From contig NZ_JAKKUT010000002.1 of NCBI RefSeq assembly GCF_029582805.1, positions 124,001 through 188,000 on the forward strand: 64,000 nt of DNA, read 5' to 3'. Every line of letters starts with the position of its first letter. Within the stretch, counting starts at the first letter, position 1. This DNA is from Candidatus Synechococcus calcipolaris G9. GTDB lineage: Bacteria; Cyanobacteriota; Cyanobacteriia; Thermosynechococcales; Thermosynechococcaceae. The position numbers were made by a program, and so were the translations under genes. The notes beneath the pieces are model-generated. The model was not told the DNA's origin, made no database searches, and saw only the letters and a program-made list of their open reading frames with translations. Below are positions 35,574-45,482 of this stretch, in pieces.

Positions 35574-37556
35574 ATGATGTTGTATTGGTTGACCTTTCTC
35601 CAGGCCCTACCGGCCCCTGCGTTACCTTCTCAACGGTCTACCTCTACACCTCCATCTACATCACCTAGTTCATCAATATCTACTAGCCTGGGAATCGCCA
35701 CTCCACCAACAGCCCCCATTGCCTTCACTAATCCCGCTGGCCTGCTCTTCTTTCCCGGATTAATTGCTGGCTTAGTCATTTTGCTCCTTCTAAGTGTCTG
35801 GGCCTATACAAGGGTCTATGTCATTACCCCCAACAACGAAGCCTTTGTCCGCACGGGAGGAGTATTTGTCAAAAAGAAAATGGTGATCCTCAATGGTGGC
35901 TGTGTAGCCTTACCCGGATTCCATGAACTCACCCGCGTCCCGCTGCGGGAAATTTCCATTGATGTGGAGCGCACCGGTAAGTTAGCTGTACGCACCCAGG
36001 ATTACCTGCGGGCGGATATGCGGGTGACATTCTATGTCTGTATTAATGCCACGGAAGACGATGTACTGACTGCGGCGGCGCGTCTGTCCCAAAACAATCG
36101 GATTACCCCCGATGATATTAAAAATGCCCTGGAAAAACGGGCCGATGATGCTATTCGGGCAGCGGCTAAGCATAAATCCCTGGCGGAAATTGACTCCGAT
36201 AAGCTGGGATTTGCCCAGGAGGTCTTGAATCTGGTGCAGCAGGATCTGCAAAAAGTCGGCCTGACCCTGAACAATATTGCCATTTCCGAGGTTCAGGAAA
36301 GTGATACCTACGATGAAAATAACTTCTTTGATGCCCAGGGGGTACGCCTGCGCACGGAAACCATTCAACGCTCCATTCAACAAAAGCGGGAAGTAGAACT
36401 CTCGACCCAGGTGGCGATCGAGCAAAAAGAACTGGATGCCCGCAAGCGATCGCTGCAAATTGAACAGGAAAAAGAATCGGCCCAGTTGGATCAACAGCTA
36501 CAAATTGAAGCCACAAAGGCCCTCCGGGAACGGGAAATTGAGGAAGCCAAGGCCACGGAGTCTGCCATGACCCAGCGCACCAAGCTCCTCCAGTCCCAAT
36601 CTGTGGAAGAAGAGGAAATTGGTAAACAACTGGCGATTCAGCAAAAACAAATTGAGGTGGATATTCAACTGGAAACCCGCAGCAAGGAACTGAAGGTCGC
36701 CAAAACCCTGCAACAACAGGAGGCGGAAATTGTGGAAATCACCCGTCAACAACAGGTGGAATCCAATCGGCTCCATGCCCAGGTTGCTATTGCCGAATCT
36801 GAACGCCTGGCCCGCCTGGCCCAAGAAGATATGGCGATCGCCGTTGCCACCAAGAAAAAAGAGAGTTTAATTGCCGAAGCAGAGCGGGCCCGGGCCGAAT
36901 CGGCCGTAACCACTGCCATTGAGGTCGAAAAAGCCGATCGCCAGAAAAACCTTGCCGTCATTGCCGCCCAGCAGGAAGCGGAAGAAAAACGGGTACTGGA
37001 TCAAAACGTGATTGAACTGGATGTTTTCCGCCGCCGTCGCCAAGCGGAAATTGCCCAACAAGCGGCGGAACTAGAAGCAGAAGCCATTCGTACCCTGGCC
37101 AATGCGGAGCGAGATAGGGCCCTGGCTGAAGCGGAAGGGATTGAAGCCGTTACCGCCGCAAAAAATGTGATTAGTAATGCTAATCTCATTGCCCATGTGA
37201 TTATTACCCTGTGGCCCCAACTTTCAGAGCAGTTACCGGAAGTCTTGCAGGCCCTAGCTCCCCAACCCGGCGTGATTGGCGATGCCAAGATCTATTCATT
37301 CCCAGGGGCAAATGGCGGTAGCGCAGCCCAGGATATTAATAAATTGCTCTTATCCACCAGTGGCTTAACCCTGATTAATGCCCTCTTTGAGGAGGGAAAA
37401 CTGGGGGAACTCCTTGGTCAAGTCAAAACCTTGCTCACCAACCATTCCCCCAATCTAGAATCTCCCCATCTACAGTCATCACTGACACCACCGATGGACT
37501 CCCTGGAACAGAAAGGAGAAGCCGTTTCTTCAGATTCTCCGGATCACTCTGCTTAA
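35574..37556 (+). CDS. Flotillin-like SPFH-domain membrane protein
   Basis: A 660-residue protein. Residues about 45-85 have Pro/Ser-rich linkers and a membrane helix (LLFFPGLIAGLVILLLLSVW), followed by the SPFH/PHB domain (about 90-250, with YVITPNNEAFVRTGGVFVKK and RVPLREISIDVERT). A long Glu/Ala/Gln-rich coiled coil from about 250 to 530 has repeats such as QKELDARKRSLQ and REREIEEAKATE. Flotillins scaffold membrane domains. ATG 35574 has AGGG five bases upstream; GTG 35553 is less likely. It begins just after the broken toxin gene. Confidence 0.9.
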   Translation: MMLYWLTFLQALPAPALPSQRSTSTPPSTSPSSSISTSLGIATPPTAPIAFTNPAGLLFFPGLIAGLVILLLLSVWAYTRVYVITPNNEAFVRTGGVFVKKKMVILNGGCVALPGFHELTRVPLREISIDVERTGKLAVRTQDYLRADMRVTFYVCINATEDDVLTAAARLSQNNRITPDDIKNALEKRADDAIRAAAKHKSLAEIDSDKLGFAQEVLNLVQQDLQKVGLTLNNIAISEVQESDTYDENNFFDAQGVRLRTETIQRSIQQKREVELSTQVAIEQKELDARKRSLQIEQEKESAQLDQQLQIEATKALREREIEEAKATESAMTQRTKLLQSQSVEEEEIGKQLAIQQKQIEVDIQLETRSKELKVAKTLQQQEAEIVEITRQQQVESNRLHAQVAIAESERLARLAQEDMAIAVATKKKESLIAEAERARAESAVTTAIEVEKADRQKNLAVIAAQQEAEEKRVLDQNVIELDVFRRRRQAEIAQQAAELEAEAIRTLANAERDRALAEAEGIEAVTAAKNVISNANLIAHVIITLWPQLSEQLPEVLQALAPQPGVIGDAKIYSFPGANGGSAAQDINKLLLSTSGLTLINALFEEGKLGELLGQVKTLLTNHSPNLESPHLQSSLTPPMDSLEQKGEAVSSDSPDHSA

Positions 37557-37608
37557 TTCCCTAGGCAGGAGTGATGGGGATCAATTCCTTAGATGGACTC
37601 AAGGGAGA

Positions 37609-38862
37609 TCACCGTTCTTGGGGAATATCATTTCCCGAAGAGATATTATTCTGGTCAACTTGACTGGCTTGGCGAAAACTCACTGCTGGAATCTCTCCCA
37701 TGGCATTGAGCATGGGCTTCATCGTCAGGCCTTGCACAAACACCGAGAAAGCGACCACCCCAAACGTCACTGTAATAATCTCCGATCGATGGGGTAGCGT
37801 CGGGGGCAACCCTAGGGCCAAAGCCAGGGACAAGGCTCCCCGTAAACCACCCCAAAACAGGGCATGTTGGTGGGTCAGTTTCACCCGCAATGGCGAAAGG
37901 AAAAATAGGTTACATAGGGGATAAATGGCAACGGCCCGCCCCAGCAAAACCAAGAGAATGGCAATGGAGATCGGCAGTAGTAATAAACCAAAATTTTCAT
38001 GGGATTCACGGATGCCAATCAGGATAAAAATCAACGAGTTGGCGACAAAGGCCGCATATTCCCAAAACGACTCAACCGAGAGTCGCCCCTGATCGGAAAT
38101 TGATCCCAGGGATCCTAGGTTCCCAATCATTAATCCCGCTGTCACCGTTGCCAATACCCCAGAGCAATGAAAATGCTCTGCCAATAGGAATGAACCATAG
38201 GCCGCCACGGTGGTAAAGGTGATTTCCACTAGGGGATCTTCGGTTTGCCCAGCTAACAGTAACAGGCTACCGGCGACGGCTACACCACAGAGAATGCCTC
38301 CCCCCACAGAAATTGCCAGAAAATTAATGGTGCTAGAGACTGTAATCGCCTGTCCCATGGCCAGGGCGATCGCCACCCCAAAGCCCACTGCCGCCGTGCT
38401 GTCATTAAATAGGCTTTCTGCTTCAACTAAAAGTCGCAGTCGCCCTTGTACCCCAGTTTCCTTAAAGGTGGCAATGACGGACACTGGATCCGTTGCCGCA
38501 ATCAGTACACCAAAGACCAGGGCAATGGGCCATTCCCAACCCACAAAGTAGTGCATTCCCGTGGCGGTTATGGCAGCGGATAAAAGCACCCCCACCGTGG
38601 CTAAACTGAAAACCACTAAAAAATCTTTCTTTAACTCTTTCCAGCGAATGTAAAACGCCGCTTCAAAAACAAGAGCCGGTATGAAAATAACAAAAATCAG
38701 TTCCTTGGATAACTCCACCTGATTCGAGAAGGGAATAAAGGAGAGGGCAATTCCCGCCAGAACTAACGCTACCGTATAGGGAATATTAATTAACCGTGCC
38801 ACCATTGCGGCGATCGCCGCCACAAAGAGGAAGAACTCAATTTGCTCAATATTTAGATTCAT
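37609..38862 (-). CDS. Na+/H+ antiporter, CPA1 family
   Basis: A 417-residue integral membrane protein with about twelve hydrophobic segments. It exchanges Na+ (or K+) for H+. The CPA1 family signature is the region IAATDPVSVIATFKETG and LLVEAESLFNDSTAAVGFG, with the Asn-Asp pair that binds the cation. Later, HALFWGGLRGALSLALALGLP is also a family block. Its start (CAT at 38860-38862) touches the last base of the PBP2 stop, so the two genes are read together. The link to PBP2 is only co-transcription as far as can be seen. Confidence 0.92.
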   Translation of the reverse strand: MNLNIEQIEFFLFVAAIAAMVARLINIPYTVALVLAGIALSFIPFSNQVELSKELIFVIFIPALVFEAAFYIRWKELKKDFLVVFSLATVGVLLSAAITATGMHYFVGWEWPIALVFGVLIAATDPVSVIATFKETGVQGRLRLLVEAESLFNDSTAAVGFGVAIALAMGQAITVSSTINFLAISVGGGILCGVAVAGSLLLLAGQTEDPLVEITFTTVAAYGSFLLAEHFHCSGVLATVTAGLMIGNLGSLGSISDQGRLSVESFWEYAAFVANSLIFILIGIRESHENFGLLLLPISIAILLVLLGRAVAIYPLCNLFFLSPLRVKLTHQHALFWGGLRGALSLALALGLPPTLPHRSEIITVTFGVVAFSVFVQGLTMKPMLNAMGEIPAVSFRQASQVDQNNISSGNDIPQER

Positions 38863-40637
38863 TATTTAGATGAATTGTGCTTAACATAGGCCTGAATCAC
38901 ATTCAAGACCATGGGCCCGCCCACAGAGCCACCCCCACCCCCAGAATTTTCCGCGAAGGCCACCACCACAATTTCCGGCTTATCCGCTGGTGCGTACCCA
39001 CCAAACCAGGTGTGATGGGGACGAGGTGGATCTTCCCCCGTTCCACTTTTGCCCGCGATCGCAATATTGGGCACATTTAAGGCGGCTCCAGTTCCCCCCG
39101 TTACCACTTGCCGTAGGCCTTGGCGGAGAACAGACACCGTAGACGGCTGCAAATTCAAGGATTGCCGCCACTTGTCTGGATTTTCCGTTGAACGAATTAA
39201 GTGGGGCCGCACTCGATAGCCATTATTGGCCGGCACGGCAAACATCACCGCCGCTTGCAAGGGCGACACCTGTAATGCTCCTTGGCCAATGGATGTGATC
39301 AACGAATCACCATCATACCACCCTTCCCCAAACACCTCTTCTTTCCACTCCGGGGTGGGGATAAAACCAGCGGCTTCCCCAGGCAGATCAATGCCTGTTT
39401 TTTCGCCCATACCATAGCGACGCGACCAATCAATCAAGCTTTCTGGGCCAATGCGCCGGGCCACCTGACCAAAAAATGTATTGCTACTCCAGGCTAGGGC
39501 TCCGGCAAAGCCCAAGGAGCCAAACCCGGCTCGATTCCAGTCATGAAAGGCAAAGCCACCGGTATTGAGGGCTGAATAGGTCATGAGGACGGAATCCGGG
39601 CCAAAGTACTCTGACTCTAGGCCCGCCGTAGCGGTGACAATTTTATAGGTACTGGCGGGGGGAAACCCTTGGAGAGCGCGATTAACAAAGGGATTCTGCC
39701 GTCGCTGAAGTTCCTGCCATTGGCTTTCGCTCATTCGCCGAGCAAACCAATTGGGATCAAAGGCTGGGCGGCTGACCAGGGCTAAAATACTGCCATCTTC
39801 AGGATCCATGGCAACAATGGCACCGGTACGATTTCCTAGGGCCGCCTCCGCTGCCCGCTGAACATCCAGATCAATACTGAGGGTAATATCATTCCCAGGG
39901 CGAGCAATTTTTTGGCCAAGGATGCGGATGACCTTACCTTCGCCGTCCACTTCCACCTGTTGCCCCCCCCAGGTGCCCCGCAGAGTTTCCTCGTAGCTGG
40001 CTTCAACCCCCATCTGGCCAATGACATCACCGAGGCGATACCCCTGATCTCGACGTTCCTCTAATTCTTCCGCATTGAGTTCGCCAATATAACCGAGGAT
40101 ATGGGCAGCAATCTCGCCATGGGGATACAGTCTCATGGCTTCCCGATCGATCTCAATCCCTTCTAGTTCGGCCCGATGCTCTTCTAGGGCAACAATTTGA
40201 GCCTGGGAAATCCCCTGGGCAACCCGGATCAGGGATGGAGAGTTGACACCGGCCTGTTGTACCCGATGGTTGATTTCTTCTTCAGGAACCTTTAGGATTT
40301 GGGCTAATAGCTCTAGGGTACGCGGCCAGTTAGACTTTTTCGCCGCCATGGGCCAAACAAAGACCGAATAGGAAAAGCTATTGCCCGCAAGAACCCGCCC
40401 CTTGCGATCGAGTATCTTACCCCGCTCCGGTGGTTTTGGGATTAACCGGATGCGGTTTTCATCGGCCAACTGGCGATTGCGCTGCCCTTCGACAATTTGT
40501 AGATAGGCCAAGCGACTGCCCATCCCTGCCACCAATAGCAGGCTGACAATAACTAGGAGAACAATACCCCGCCCCTCTTTACCAACGGTGCGAAAGTAGG
40601 CCTGAAAGCCAGTAGAGCGCGTTTTCAGCATTGTCAT
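38862..40637 (-). CDS. mrdA: Penicillin-binding protein 2, peptidoglycan transpeptidase
   Basis: PBP2 cross-links peptidoglycan during lateral wall growth. The 591-residue protein has an N-terminal membrane anchor (about residues 20-45), a dimerisation domain, and the transpeptidase domain with the Ser-x-x-Lys motif in PPASTYKIVTA, the SxN motif in WSSNTFFG and the KSG motif in GKSGTGE. Its blocks and order fit PBP2/MrdA rather than PBP3. The gene has a single close neighbour, the antiporter, in the same direction. RodA is not in the window. Confidence 0.93.
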   Translation of the reverse strand: MTMLKTRSTGFQAYFRTVGKEGRGIVLLVIVSLLLVAGMGSRLAYLQIVEGQRNRQLADENRIRLIPKPPERGKILDRKGRVLAGNSFSYSVFVWPMAAKKSNWPRTLELLAQILKVPEEEINHRVQQAGVNSPSLIRVAQGISQAQIVALEEHRAELEGIEIDREAMRLYPHGEIAAHILGYIGELNAEELEERRDQGYRLGDVIGQMGVEASYEETLRGTWGGQQVEVDGEGKVIRILGQKIARPGNDITLSIDLDVQRAAEAALGNRTGAIVAMDPEDGSILALVSRPAFDPNWFARRMSESQWQELQRRQNPFVNRALQGFPPASTYKIVTATAGLESEYFGPDSVLMTYSALNTGGFAFHDWNRAGFGSLGFAGALAWSSNTFFGQVARRIGPESLIDWSRRYGMGEKTGIDLPGEAAGFIPTPEWKEEVFGEGWYDGDSLITSIGQGALQVSPLQAAVMFAVPANNGYRVRPHLIRSTENPDKWRQSLNLQPSTVSVLRQGLRQVVTGGTGAALNVPNIAIAGKSGTGEDPPRPHHTWFGGYAPADKPEIVVVAFAENSGGGGGSVGGPMVLNVIQAYVKHNSSK

Positions 40638-40829
40638 AATTTAAGGTACGCCATACGATCCGGTGAGGACAAACTCGTTCTATCGGGGGATTACGATTCT
40701 TGGGGAATTGGCCCACCATGGACATCATAGCTCTAGAAAATGAATAACTTTCTGGGATAAATGTAACAAAACATTGCAGATTCTCAGAATTCTAGCTATA
40801 GTCTAAATCAATGTGGTAATTAATGGATT

Positions 40830-41027
40830 ATGCAAACACCACGCTGGACACGTCTAATTGAATTTCTGCAACGGGATTTGGCCCTGCCCAATGCCGCCAT
40901 CACCTTTGGACTGAAGCATTGTGAAGAAAAGGTGAATCTCTTGCCAATTGTCCTGTGGCAGTATGGCTTAGTCAGTCTGGAACAACTAGATCGGATTTTT
41001 GACTGGATGGAAGCAAGCCACCTCTAA
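40830..41027 (+). CDS. DUF2949 family small protein
   Basis: A 65-residue cytoplasmic protein of the cyanobacterial family DUF2949. It reads RLIEFLQRDLALPNAAITFG, then EEKVNLLPIVLWQYGLVSLE and QLDRIFDWME. The length is normal for the family. The function is unknown. It stands alone between divergent PBP2 and the convergent receiver-like gene, with about 190 bases upstream where its promoter should lie. Confidence 0.88.
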   Translation: MQTPRWTRLIEFLQRDLALPNAAITFGLKHCEEKVNLLPIVLWQYGLVSLEQLDRIFDWMEASHL

Positions 41028-41121
41028 ATAAGACTAGGCAAGATTAATCTTCGGAATGGGATTTTTATAAAACTTAATACTTCTCACTTTCCTAAAAGAG
41101 CCAGAATAGAAAGTCGATATT

Positions 41122-41754
41122 CTAGTAGCTAGAGCCACGGTAGCGCCGGCGGGGTTGACCGTCATCTTCAGGTTTAGGCAAGGCTGTAGGTTGTTCCGTT
41201 GATACATCTGTGCCCCGATACTTTCCATGGGTAGGTTGGGGGAGGCTGGGGGGAGGTGGTATAGGGGTGGGAACATCTGCGGGGGCTTCTTGACGATTCA
41301 CGGTTAGATGACTCAGGGCCGCCATTAGGGCATCTTGTTGCAGGGGAAGGGCATTGAGAAGTTCCATAATCCGCGTCAAGTGGGAGACGACACTGGCAAC
41401 TAGGGTACTTTGTTGAATGCCGGGCAACAGATCCGCTGCCCCTTGGCGAATGGCCCAGCGTCGTTCTGCACTGGTGATGGCTCGTTCTTCCCCCACCGTA
41501 ATCACAATCGTTAACCCCGGAAAATCTTGCTGGGCTAATTGGCAAAAACGGTAGGGATTGGTGATCGCCATGCCCATATCAATCAAAATTAAGTCGGGGA
41601 GGGTGAGGCCCGCTGCTTGCATCTGGCCTAAAACATGAACTAGATCGGCATCATTCCCTTCCCAAATCACCGTAAACCCTTGGGAGGTGAGGATACTATG
41701 CCAAATCTCTCCCTGGCGTTGTACAGATTGGGTCATGAGGACAGTTTTAGCCAT
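41122..41754 (-). CDS. Degenerate receiver-domain protein with YRG-type C-terminal tail
   Basis: A 210-residue protein. The first 130 residues follow a receiver fold: MAKTVLMTQSVQRQ, DLILIDMGMAITNPYRFC with an aspartate near residue 59, and GLTIVITVGEERAIT. The acidic pair near residue 10 and the conserved Lys are missing, so phosphorylation in the usual way is unlikely. After a Pro-rich linker (about 155-175) come two short motifs, KYRGTD and RRYRGSSY at the very end, like the YRG motif of DUF4278 proteins. The tail may be a docking motif. The function is unknown. Confidence 0.72.
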   Translation of the reverse strand: MAKTVLMTQSVQRQGEIWHSILTSQGFTVIWEGNDADLVHVLGQMQAAGLTLPDLILIDMGMAITNPYRFCQLAQQDFPGLTIVITVGEERAITSAERRWAIRQGAADLLPGIQQSTLVASVVSHLTRIMELLNALPLQQDALMAALSHLTVNRQEAPADVPTPIPPPPSLPQPTHGKYRGTDVSTEQPTALPKPEDDGQPRRRYRGSSY

Positions 41755-41937
41755 GCCGGAAATCTTTCATTCACAAATTACGGTAAGGACAGTACCCTAG
41801 AATCTCAGTTTTTACGCTTCGGAGTTGTTCACCACTAACAGTTTGCCTGGGCTAAGATGGGCTAAGGGGGCGATCTCCGGTGCAGAAATATCCCTAACAA
41901 TCCCTAAAATAGGGAAAAGCATGGAAATAAGGACGAC

Positions 41938-42321
41938 TTGATTTTGAGCCAAGTGGATCGCACAGCCCTAAACAATAAACTCTCTCAACGCTTTATTCAC
42001 CTGGATCCGGGGGGATACTTTATTATTTATTTGGATCCTGACCAAGAACTGATTTACGTTAAGCATTATACCAACGTTATTAATGAGAAGGGTTTGGCGG
42101 CTGATCCGGACACCGGTCGTCCCATTCCCACTCGTGGTAAAGTTGAGCGTCAACCCTCCTTCGTCGTCAGCGGGCGCACGGCCAAGGAACTTTGTATCAC
42201 CCTATTTGAGTCATCTACCCCTAGCCCTGTAACGATGCTCGACCATGCAGCCTATTTGGGGCGGGAGCTAATGCGGGCCGAACTATGTCTAGATTTGGGT
42301 TGGGACTATATTCAGGATTAA
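41938..42321 (+). CDS. DUF4346 family protein
   Basis: A 127-residue cytoplasmic protein of the DUF4346 family found in cyanobacteria. The blocks are RFIHLDPGGYFIIYLDPDQE, VKHYTNVINEKGLAADPDTG and LDHAAYLGRELMRAEL, ending LGWDYIQD. TTG 41938 has AAGGA upstream and no better start is in frame. It precedes the diheme cytochrome by 23 bases. The function is unknown. Confidence 0.85.
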   Translation: MILSQVDRTALNNKLSQRFIHLDPGGYFIIYLDPDQELIYVKHYTNVINEKGLAADPDTGRPIPTRGKVERQPSFVVSGRTAKELCITLFESSTPSPVTMLDHAAYLGRELMRAELCLDLGWDYIQD

Positions 42322-42344
42322 ATATTCAGGATTAAAGGGGAACT

Positions 42345-42872
42345 ATGGCACGGTTGGGGTTGAAATGGCTAGGGACTAAGGGGCGATCGCTCTGGGGGAC
42401 GTTCCTAACACTCATACTGCTGTGTAGTGGCGTGGGTTGGGGATTGGCTGGCTTGACCGCCTCCCCTAACTTTTCCGGAACCGTGGATGTCCTGCCCATT
42501 AATGCCCAGCTAGGAGCCGAGCTTTATCTGAAACATTGTGGTGGCTGTCATATTGGTGTGCCACCGGAAACGTTACCCACGGAATCTTGGCGAATTTTAA
42601 TTCAAGATACAAATCACTACGGAGCGCGATTAGAACCCATTCCCCGCATTGAACTCACGCCGGTTTGGAACTACCTACGCACCTACTCCCGGGAATTACG
42701 ACCGGGTGAACAAACGCCCTTTCGGGTGGGGCGATCGCGCTTTTTTCGGATTCTCCATCCCCGGGTAGACCTTCCCGACCCCATTAACCTAGGGGGCTGT
42801 GTTAGTTGCCATCCCCAGGCAGCGGCCTATAATTTTCGTCAACTGACACCGGAATGGCAAGAGTCTCCCTAG
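42345..42872 (+). CDS. Exported diheme cytochrome c-like protein
   Basis: A 175-residue electron-transfer protein, exported by an N-terminal signal segment (about residues 15-38). Two heme-attachment motifs of type CxxCH are present: CGGCH about residue 66 and CVSCH about residue 153. Between them is a region with IPRIELTPVWNYLRTYSREL. It probably carries two hemes in the periplasm or thylakoid lumen. It is not a standard photosynthetic cytochrome; I recall related diheme proteins in cyanobacteria. The partner is unknown. Confidence 0.85.
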   Translation: MARLGLKWLGTKGRSLWGTFLTLILLCSGVGWGLAGLTASPNFSGTVDVLPINAQLGAELYLKHCGGCHIGVPPETLPTESWRILIQDTNHYGARLEPIPRIELTPVWNYLRTYSRELRPGEQTPFRVGRSRFFRILHPRVDLPDPINLGGCVSCHPQAAAYNFRQLTPEWQESP

Positions 42873-42877
42873 TTTCC

Positions 42878-44011
42878 CTAAATGGTCTCCCTAAATCGTC
42901 CATAGGAAAAGGCCCCTAGGAGCGGATGCCGATGGTTCCCTAGGAGTAAATCGGTGATGACGTGGGCAGTGATTGGTGCTAAAAGAATGCCATTGCGATA
43001 ATGGCCTGTGGCCAGGTAAAGATTCTGCCAAGGACTCTCTCCTAGGATCGGCCCTTCATCCGGGGTAGCTGGTCGGTAGCCCCACCAGGTATCCATCAGT
43101 TCAAAATCCGCTAGGCCGGGGTATAGGGTTAATGCTTTAGCTAGGAGAGCATGGATCCCTTCTACGGTATTGCCCGGTTTAAAGCCAACGGTTTCACTGG
43201 TTGCGCCAACAATGATCTTCCCCGATCGCCGTGGTACTAGATAAATTTGATCCCCATAGATGACCTGGGAAAAGGGCAGGGGGCGATCGCCCGGGGTCTG
43301 TAAGGCTAACATTTGTCCCTTGCGGGGGGTGACGGGGATGGGTAAAAGGTTTTGGCTCCAAGCTCCGGTTGCAAGGACATAGCGATCGCCCGCCCAAGTG
43401 CCTTGATTGGTCAGCACAGACTCTACTCGTCCCTGGGTTGTCTGCCATCCCTGCACCTCAATCCCTTCAATTAAAGGAATCCCTAAGGTTGTGACCGCAG
43501 TGCGTAACACTTGGGCCAGGGCCCGATTATCCACCTGGCCATCGGCGGGAAACCACCAGGCCCCCTCCACTGTCTCTCCCAAACCTGGCTGCTGATGATC
43601 GAGAGCGGCACGATCTAACCAACGACTTCCCGACTCAAGGGCTGGCTCAAGGATAGGGGACTCAAGGGTAGGAGAGACTTGGTGGGATGATTGTTTCAGG
43701 ACGGGAGCTAAAATCCCACAGGGCCAATAGCCAGCATCTAGACCCGTTAACTGTTCTAATTTGGTGATCCAGGTTGGGTAGCGATCGCGACTTTGGCAAC
43801 ACAGGTCTAAGAGTGGCCCTGGGGGTAAATCTTCTGCCTGGGGTGCTAACATTCCGGCGGCGGCATGGAGGGCAGCCTCTTGAAAATTACGACTGAGTAC
43901 CGTGGGATGGGCCCCTGCCAAGGCCAGTTCAATGGCAATGGCCAACCCCATGGTTCCACCGCCAATAATTAAAACATCGTGATGATCGTGATGACGTTGA
44001 CTAGGGGACAT
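42878..44011 (-). CDS. thiO: Glycine oxidase / ThiO-type FAD-dependent oxidase
   Basis: ThiO oxidises glycine to dehydroglycine for thiazole synthesis in thiamine biosynthesis. The 377-residue flavoprotein has the dinucleotide motif VLIIGGGTMGLAIAIELALAG (about residues 13-33), a middle region with NRALAQVLRTAV, and the C-terminal TWWGYRPATPDEGPILG and YLATGHYRNGILLAPI, which are diagnostic of ThiO. It is convergent with the cytochrome gene, five bases away. No other thiamine gene is nearby, so this is a lone ThiO. Confidence 0.9.
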   Translation of the reverse strand: MSPSQRHHDHHDVLIIGGGTMGLAIAIELALAGAHPTVLSRNFQEAALHAAAGMLAPQAEDLPPGPLLDLCCQSRDRYPTWITKLEQLTGLDAGYWPCGILAPVLKQSSHQVSPTLESPILEPALESGSRWLDRAALDHQQPGLGETVEGAWWFPADGQVDNRALAQVLRTAVTTLGIPLIEGIEVQGWQTTQGRVESVLTNQGTWAGDRYVLATGAWSQNLLPIPVTPRKGQMLALQTPGDRPLPFSQVIYGDQIYLVPRRSGKIIVGATSETVGFKPGNTVEGIHALLAKALTLYPGLADFELMDTWWGYRPATPDEGPILGESPWQNLYLATGHYRNGILLAPITAHVITDLLLGNHRHPLLGAFSYGRFRETI

Positions 44012-44171
44012 AAGCAGACGTAGGGACTGAGATAGGACGCATTAACCAGCAAACTTACGGCAAACTAAATTATCTAAAAATCAAATTATATAAAAATCGT
44101 TAACATCCTCCCCCATCTAAAATTTTACTGATATACTTTCTAAGTTTCTAGATTGATCAAGGATTAGGTCA

Positions 44172-45431
44172 ATGGCAGACTGGCAGAAAATCTCCGGTGG
44201 TATTACTGCGCCCAAGGGGTATCGGGCCGCCGGGATACGCGCTGGCTTAAAGCCCTCTGGACTACCCGACTTAGCCTTGATTGTCTCCGATGTCCCCGCG
44301 ATCGCCGCCGGGGTTTTTACCACCAGCCATGTTTGTGCCGCCCCAGTACAGTACTGCCGCGAACGTTTACAGGCCAAGGCCAATGCCCAGGCCATTCTCT
44401 GTAATGCCGGCCAGGCCAATGCGGCCACCGGTGCCCAGGGCTGGACAACGGTTCTAGATCAGGCCCAGTTGGTGGGGGATGCTCTCAATCTGCCACCCGA
44501 GTCGGTGTTTGTCGCCTCCACCGGAGTCATTGGTAAACCCATTCCCCTCGATAAAATTCGCACGGCCCTACCAACACTCATCGATCAATTAACGGACAGC
44601 GGCTCTGACGCAGCAGCCCAAGCCATTATGACCACGGATTTAGTGCCCAAGGCGATCGCCCTCGAAGCAGACTTTGATGGCCATCCGATTCGGATTGGTG
44701 GCATTGCCAAAGGGTCAGGGATGATTCACCCCAATATGGCCACCATGCTAGCCTTTGTTACCTGTGATGCCGCCGTCTCCCCCCACCTCTGGCAAGAAAT
44801 GGTCAGTCGGGCCAGCGATCGCAGCTTTAATCAAATTACGGTGGATGGTGATACCAGCACCAACGATACCCTATTGGCCCTGGCCAATGGACAATCTCGC
44901 ACTCCAGCCATTATCGACCCGGGGCCCATTGCCGAGCGTTTGGAAGCCATGCTAACGGACGTTTGTATGTACTTAGCCAAATCCATTGCCCGGGATGGAG
45001 AAGGAGCCACCTGCCTACTGGAAATCCAAGTGCAGGGAGCCAATGATGATGCCTCTGCTCGGGAAATTGCCCGCACAGTAGCCGGTTCCATGTTATTCAA
45101 GTCCGCTGTTTTTGGCCGTGATCCCAACTGGGGAAGGATTGCTGCCGCCGTGGGACGCGCCGGAGTCTATTTTGATCAAAATAACTTAAGCATCCAACTG
45201 GGAGATATTCTGATGATGGAGCAGGGGCAACCCCTCAACTTTGATCGTGCCGCCGCCAATGCCTACTTGGTTCAACAGGCCCAACGGGCAAATCAGTCCG
45301 AATCAGGCCAGTCCGTTTCCCATCCCGTCGTCATTCAGATTAGTATTGGTCAGGGGGGTGGCCAGGGAATCGCCTGGGGCTGCGATCTAAGTTACGAATA
45401 TGTCAAAATCAATGCCGAATACACCACCTAA
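44172..45431 (+). CDS. argJ: Glutamate N-acetyltransferase / amino-acid acetyltransferase
   Basis: ArgJ moves the acetyl group from N-acetylornithine to glutamate in arginine synthesis, and may also use acetyl-CoA. The 419-residue protein has the family blocks GITAPKGYRAAGIRAGLK, VCAAPVQYCRERL, and the autocleavage and nucleophile site KGSGMIHPNMATMLAFVTCD with the Thr of MATMLAF. The C-terminal GCDLSYEYVKINAEYTT is the conserved end. It self-cleaves into alpha and beta chains just before that Thr. Confidence 0.96.
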   Translation: MADWQKISGGITAPKGYRAAGIRAGLKPSGLPDLALIVSDVPAIAAGVFTTSHVCAAPVQYCRERLQAKANAQAILCNAGQANAATGAQGWTTVLDQAQLVGDALNLPPESVFVASTGVIGKPIPLDKIRTALPTLIDQLTDSGSDAAAQAIMTTDLVPKAIALEADFDGHPIRIGGIAKGSGMIHPNMATMLAFVTCDAAVSPHLWQEMVSRASDRSFNQITVDGDTSTNDTLLALANGQSRTPAIIDPGPIAERLEAMLTDVCMYLAKSIARDGEGATCLLEIQVQGANDDASAREIARTVAGSMLFKSAVFGRDPNWGRIAAAVGRAGVYFDQNNLSIQLGDILMMEQGQPLNFDRAAANAYLVQQAQRANQSESGQSVSHPVVIQISIGQGGGQGIAWGCDLSYEYVKINAEYTT

Positions 45432-45482
45432 AAATGTGCCAAACTAGGAAAAATGTAAACACTGGCGTGGGTCACAAACGAT

